From assembly GCA_001310555.1 (NCBI GenBank), contig BAXO01000131.1, forward strand, positions 1-11,120: a DNA stretch of 11,120 bases, in the 5' to 3' direction. The DNA is from Bacillus sp. JCM 19058. Lineage in GTDB: Bacteria > Bacillota > Bacilli > Bacillales_H > Bacillaceae_D. The notes under the pieces are model-generated. The model ran no database searches, was not told the DNA's origin, and saw nothing but the letters and a program-made list of their open reading frames with translations. The first letter of the stretch is position 1, and each line of letters begins with the position of its first letter. The position numbers were made by a program, and so were the translations under genes. This document shows positions 8,461-11,120 of this stretch, piece by piece.

Positions 8461-9777
8461 TTAATGACTTTCTACTGCTCTTTTTGCCACTTCTTGGGCA
8501 TCCTCGAGAGCCTCAACAGGGTCAACATCCGCATTCATGACGGCTTCCTCAGCCGCTCCCGTGGTCGAATGCCATGCAGGCAACGCAGGAATATATTCAA
8601 TAAATCTTGCATGATCCATCTGTTCCACGATTAACGCCCAGATCGGATTTTCCATGAATTGTGAAGCTTTTGCAGCATTTTCGTTTGAAACTAGTGAACC
8701 CCATTCTTCATGAATTCTTATTTGAGTTTCGGCACTTGTTAAATATTTCAACAATTCCCATGCTGCTTCAGCCTTCGACTCATCGTGATTATTTGTGATT
8801 TCATAATCAAACCCTGCCGACCAAGTGACTGGCTCAGTTTGGTATGGAATTGGGGCCACTCCGAAGTTTAACTCAGGGTTATACCGTTTAATATCTTGGT
8901 ATAAATTATTTACATCGACGACCATCGACACCTTTTCATCAATAAATGGACTATATTCAAGTGCATTCGCTTCTGAATTGAAGGCAGATATCGCGGCATC
9001 CCCATACATTTCTTTCATATTTTCCATCCATTGAAGCGCCTCTATATTTTCTTGTTTCATAAACGTTGGATTTCCTTCATCGTCCCAAAACTCTCCCCCG
9101 TTCGTCCATGCTAGTGTGTGGAAATGAAAGTTCCCAACTGTAGGTGAAAAGCCCATGCGTTTAAGCAAGCCATTCGAATCCCATTCAGTTAATTTTTCTG
9201 CATATTCTTCTAGTTCATCCCAGTTCGTAGGTGGTGATTCTGGATCCAGGCCAACCTCGCTAAAATGATCCTTATTATAGAAAAGAACTCTTACATCGGT
9301 ATCGCTTGGTAAGCCATACATGCTTCCTTCGTACTCCATCTTATCAATTAGGACTGGAAAAAAATCATCAACATTAAAGTTATCATTTTCAATAAATGAA
9401 TCGATGCTTAAAATTGAACCGGACTCTGCACGTACTGGGAGCGTACTTGTATCATTTAACGCAAGGTCTGGGGCAGTTCCTCCGGCCATTGCTGTGTTAA
9501 GTTTCGTGAAATAGTCAAAAAAATTAGTTCCTAGTTCTGTTACAGTAATCGATGGATGTTGATTTTCAAATTCATTGACTAATTCGGTCATCACTTCTTT
9601 CATTGGACCATCAGAATAAATATGCCAAAAGGAGATTTCAACTTGCTCTTCTCCTGCATTTCCGCTGCCTTCAGCACCGTTGTCTCGTTGCACAACATCA
9701 TCGTTTGAACATCCAATAATAACAAATAGGAACAGCAATCCTACTAGTAAACTAATTGTTTTACTCGTTTTTAGCAT
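8461..9777 (-). CDS. Extracellular sugar-binding lipoprotein of an ABC importer (MalE-like, family 1)
   Basis: Intact solute-binding protein of about 438 aa. A lysine-containing N-terminus, a hydrophobic core (about residues 8-22) and the lipobox-like IIGC with Cys23 show a lipid-anchored secreted protein. After a Gly/Asn/Glu-rich linker the mature domain starts VEISFWHIYSDGP, typical of CUT1 binding proteins, followed by NTAMAGGTAPDLALND, YEGSMYGLPSDTDVRVLFYNKD and a C-terminal AAEEAVMNADVDPVEALEDA segment. I chose ATG 9777 because GGAGG (9790-9786) lies 8 bases before it. A longer in-frame ATG at 9831 would bury the signal peptide. It lies 112 bases after the MalG-type permease. The gene order permease, binding protein, permease is unusual. 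The ligand is presumably an oligosaccharide released or held by the discoidin proteins downstream; this is inferred. Confidence 0.9.
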   Translation of the reverse strand: MLKTSKTISLLVGLLFLFVIIGCSNDDVVQRDNGAEGSGNAGEEQVEISFWHIYSDGPMKEVMTELVNEFENQHPSITVTELGTNFFDYFTKLNTAMAGGTAPDLALNDTSTLPVRAESGSILSIDSFIENDNFNVDDFFPVLIDKMEYEGSMYGLPSDTDVRVLFYNKDHFSEVGLDPESPPTNWDELEEYAEKLTEWDSNGLLKRMGFSPTVGNFHFHTLAWTNGGEFWDDEGNPTFMKQENIEALQWMENMKEMYGDAAISAFNSEANALEYSPFIDEKVSMVVDVNNLYQDIKRYNPELNFGVAPIPYQTEPVTWSAGFDYEITNNHDESKAEAAWELLKYLTSAETQIRIHEEWGSLVSNENAAKASQFMENPIWALIVEQMDHARFIEYIPALPAWHSTTGAAEEAVMNADVDPVEALEDAQEVAKRAVESH

Positions 9778-9889
9778 TCGTTTAGCCTCCTGAAAATAAA
9801 TTCTATTTCTAATCTCTTTAACCCCTTTCATATAAATATAATTTTTATCAAGCGACTTCCCCCCTTCTAATTTGTTCGACTAGAAATGA

Positions 9890-10720
9890 TTATCCTTTGA
9901 TCCCTGATACGGCCGCTCCTTTTATAAAATATCGCTGGAAAAAGAAGAACAATAATATAGAAGGTAATGCGACTAGAAGTGAAGCAGCCATCATGACATT
10001 CCAGCGTGTCCCATATTGTTGCTGAAACCCTCTCAATCCAAGCTGAAGCGTGAAGCTATCCGGGTTCGTCAAATAGATCAATGGACCGAGGAAATCATTC
10101 CAAGTAAACATAAAAATAAAAATAGCACATGTGGCCATTGCCGGCTTCGATAGAGGAACATACACTCGCGACCAAATATAAAATTCAGAAGCTCCATCTA
10201 TTTTAGCCACCTCATTTAATTCTTTTGGGATCGACATAAAGAATTGACGCATTAGGAAAATATAAAATGCACTTCCAAAAAAAGAAGGAGCTATTAATGG
10301 TAGATACGTATCAATCCAGCCCAACTCTTTATAGAAAACAAATAACGGAACCATTGTTATTTGTGGCGGCAACATCATCGTCGTAATTAGTAAAATAAAC
10401 CAGATATCTCGACCAGGCCATCTCAGCTTTGCAAATGCATAAGCAACAAGTGATGAAGAAAACACCCCTCCTACAACCGAAAGTACAGTAATTAAGGCTG
10501 TATTCATGGTATATCGCAGAAATGGGAAGGTATTAACCGCCTCCACGTAATTTTCCCATTGAAAAACCGCTGGTATCCATTTTGGTGGTAGCGTAAATAT
10601 GTCTGCATTTCCTTTCAAAGAAGTAGAGACCATCCAAACAATTGGTAAAATAAATAGAAGCTTACTCCACAAAGAAATAGATAAATAATCATTTTTTTAA
10701 CTTTTTTTTCTAGTATTCAA
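9890..10720 (-). CDS. Carbohydrate ABC transporter permease, MalG/UgpE type, N-terminal frameshifts
   Basis: Second integral membrane subunit of the same CUT1 importer. The long open part (9890-10672) has LFILPIVWMVSTSLKGNADI, the cytoplasmic loop NEVAKIDGASEFYIW with the EAA-type motif, and the C-terminal ending FIKGAAVSGIKG, all typical of MalG-type subunits. The open frame starts inside the first membrane segment, so the N-terminus is broken. From TTG 10720 (AGGGGGG upstream at about 8 bases), reading the eight-base run at 10702-10709 as seven gives MNTRKKVKKMIIYLFLCGVS, and one added base near 10657-10659 joins this to LFILPIVW. The restored length is about 276 aa, normal for the family. 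This is the first gene of the operon. No ATPase gene is in the window; in bacilli a shared MsmX-like ATPase usually serves such importers. Confidence 0.85.
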
Positions 10721-10742
10721 TTCCTCATCCCCCCTTATTAAG

Positions 10743-10752
10743 AAAGCGCTTT
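10743..10752 (-). promoter_or_regulatory. cre-like palindrome (CcpA-type or LacI-family operator)
   Basis: The perfect palindrome AAAGCGCTTT lies 22 bases upstream of the restored start of the MalG-type gene and abuts a minus-strand TATAAA. The core matches the centre of catabolite-responsive elements of Firmicutes, though the outer bases do not match the consensus. Carbon catabolite repression of a sugar-uptake operon would be expected. Confidence 0.55.
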
Positions 10753-10853
10753 ATACTATGTGTGAAATAATAATGCTTGATCGGACTCAAGCTTTATGAA
10801 GGTAGCAATTTTTCGCTCCGGGCAGTGCTACTGTCAGCAAGAATAACTATCGA

Positions 10854-10869
10854 ATATTCATATGAATAT
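10854..10869. promoter_or_regulatory. 16-bp perfect palindrome, candidate operator
   Basis: ATATTCATATGAATAT is a perfect 16-bp palindrome just downstream of the promoter candidate at 10886-10914, a position where a repressor could block transcription. Adjacent to it are tandem ACGTTTTA/ACGTTTTT units (10873-10880, 10881-10888). The cognate regulator is not in the window. Palindromes this AT-rich can arise by chance. Confidence 0.4.
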
Positions 10870-10885
10870 AATACGTTTTAACGTT

Positions 10886-10914
10886 TTTAAAGTCTTTTGA
10901 AAAAAAACAGTCAA
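10886..10914 (-). promoter_or_regulatory. Candidate sigma-A promoter of the sugar-uptake operon
   Basis: On the minus strand TTGACT (10914-10909, 5 of 6 matches) is followed after exactly 17 bp by TTTAAA (10891-10886, 4 of 6 matches). Transcription from here would give a leader of about 150 bases that includes the palindrome and the cre-like site before the MalG-type gene. Confidence 0.5.
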
Positions 10915-11120
10915 GTTTTTATAATATCAAGACAGCACGCTGTAATTAAACCTAATTTTTAAATGTATTTGATACAATAATATTCAAATGTTAGGCTGAT
11001 TTATTTTAGTAAGTTGCTTCCTTTCAAGCTCAATTGAACTTATTATGATTTCTAATATTGTCGTTAGTTTTGCCGCAAACCTCCTTAAAAGAACTCCTTC
11101 TATTTATTAGTAAAATTTTA

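Larger units (their letters stand above)
10721..11120. other. Upstream regulatory region of the sugar-uptake operon, no supported gene
   Basis: About 400 AT-rich bases upstream of the first operon gene. It holds the promoter candidate, cre-like site and palindrome listed separately, plus two hairpin-capable repeats in the would-be leader: GCTTGA/TCAAGC (10775-10780, 10787-10792) and GTAGCA/TGCTAC (10802-10807, 10826-10831). At the right edge a minus-strand frame is open from about 11111 to a TGA at 10984-10986 (it includes RRFAAKLTTILEIIISSIE). It may be the end of a gene broken at the window edge, but it has no recognisable family and no start. Confidence 0.5.

Noticed and set aside
8825..9514. 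Two plus-strand open frames (8825-9034 and 9320-9514)
   Set aside because: Both are antisense shadows of the sugar-binding protein gene with no start signals.
1..11120. CRISPR arrays, tRNA or rRNA genes, insertion sequences
   Set aside because: No regularly spaced repeats, cloverleaf-like sequence, rRNA signature or transposase frame was seen on either strand.

Overview
The window looks like a low-to-moderate GC member of the Bacillaceae. Supporting this are strong AGGAGG-type ribosome binding sites, frequent TTG starts, a lipoprotein-type sugar-binding protein, carbohydrate transport permeases without a local ATPase, and an intergenic repeat (about 50-170) of a kind I recall from alkaliphilic bacilli. 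The species cannot be fixed from this sequence alone.

Left third (1-2350): the intergenic repeat, then a minus-strand SRPBCC/AHSA1-type gene (423-841, frameshifted), a minus-strand DinB-family gene (977-1441, intact), and a plus-strand small membrane protein of DUF898-like type (1702-2050, two frameshifts) ending in a clear rho-independent terminator (2082-2123).

Right three quarters (2357-10720, all minus strand, read right to left) is one carbohydrate-uptake locus. The order is MalG-type permease, extracellular sugar-binding lipoprotein, MalF-type permease, ROK-family sugar kinase, then two paralogous large proteins built from discoidin (F5/8 type C-like) modules and a C-terminal propeller-like, glycosidase-like domain. 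The first paralog has an N-terminal membrane segment and two discoidin modules; the second has one discoidin module and no visible signal peptide. Upstream (10740-10920) lie a promoter candidate, a CcpA-type (cre-like) palindrome and a 16-bp perfect palindrome. Inferred working model: an exported protein binds and perhaps trims a glycan, the ABC importer takes up a product (probably powered by a shared MsmX-like ATPase encoded elsewhere), and the ROK kinase phosphorylates it. The substrate is unknown.

The most striking property is that six of the nine genes carry reading-frame breaks. Reading across frames restores complete family-like proteins every time. About ten breaks behave as single-base gains or losses, many in A/T or C runs, and one is a probable deletion of about 74 bp. 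This suggests either an insufficiently polished assembly or a region in very recent decay. Only the DinB gene, the ROK kinase and the sugar-binding protein read through intact.
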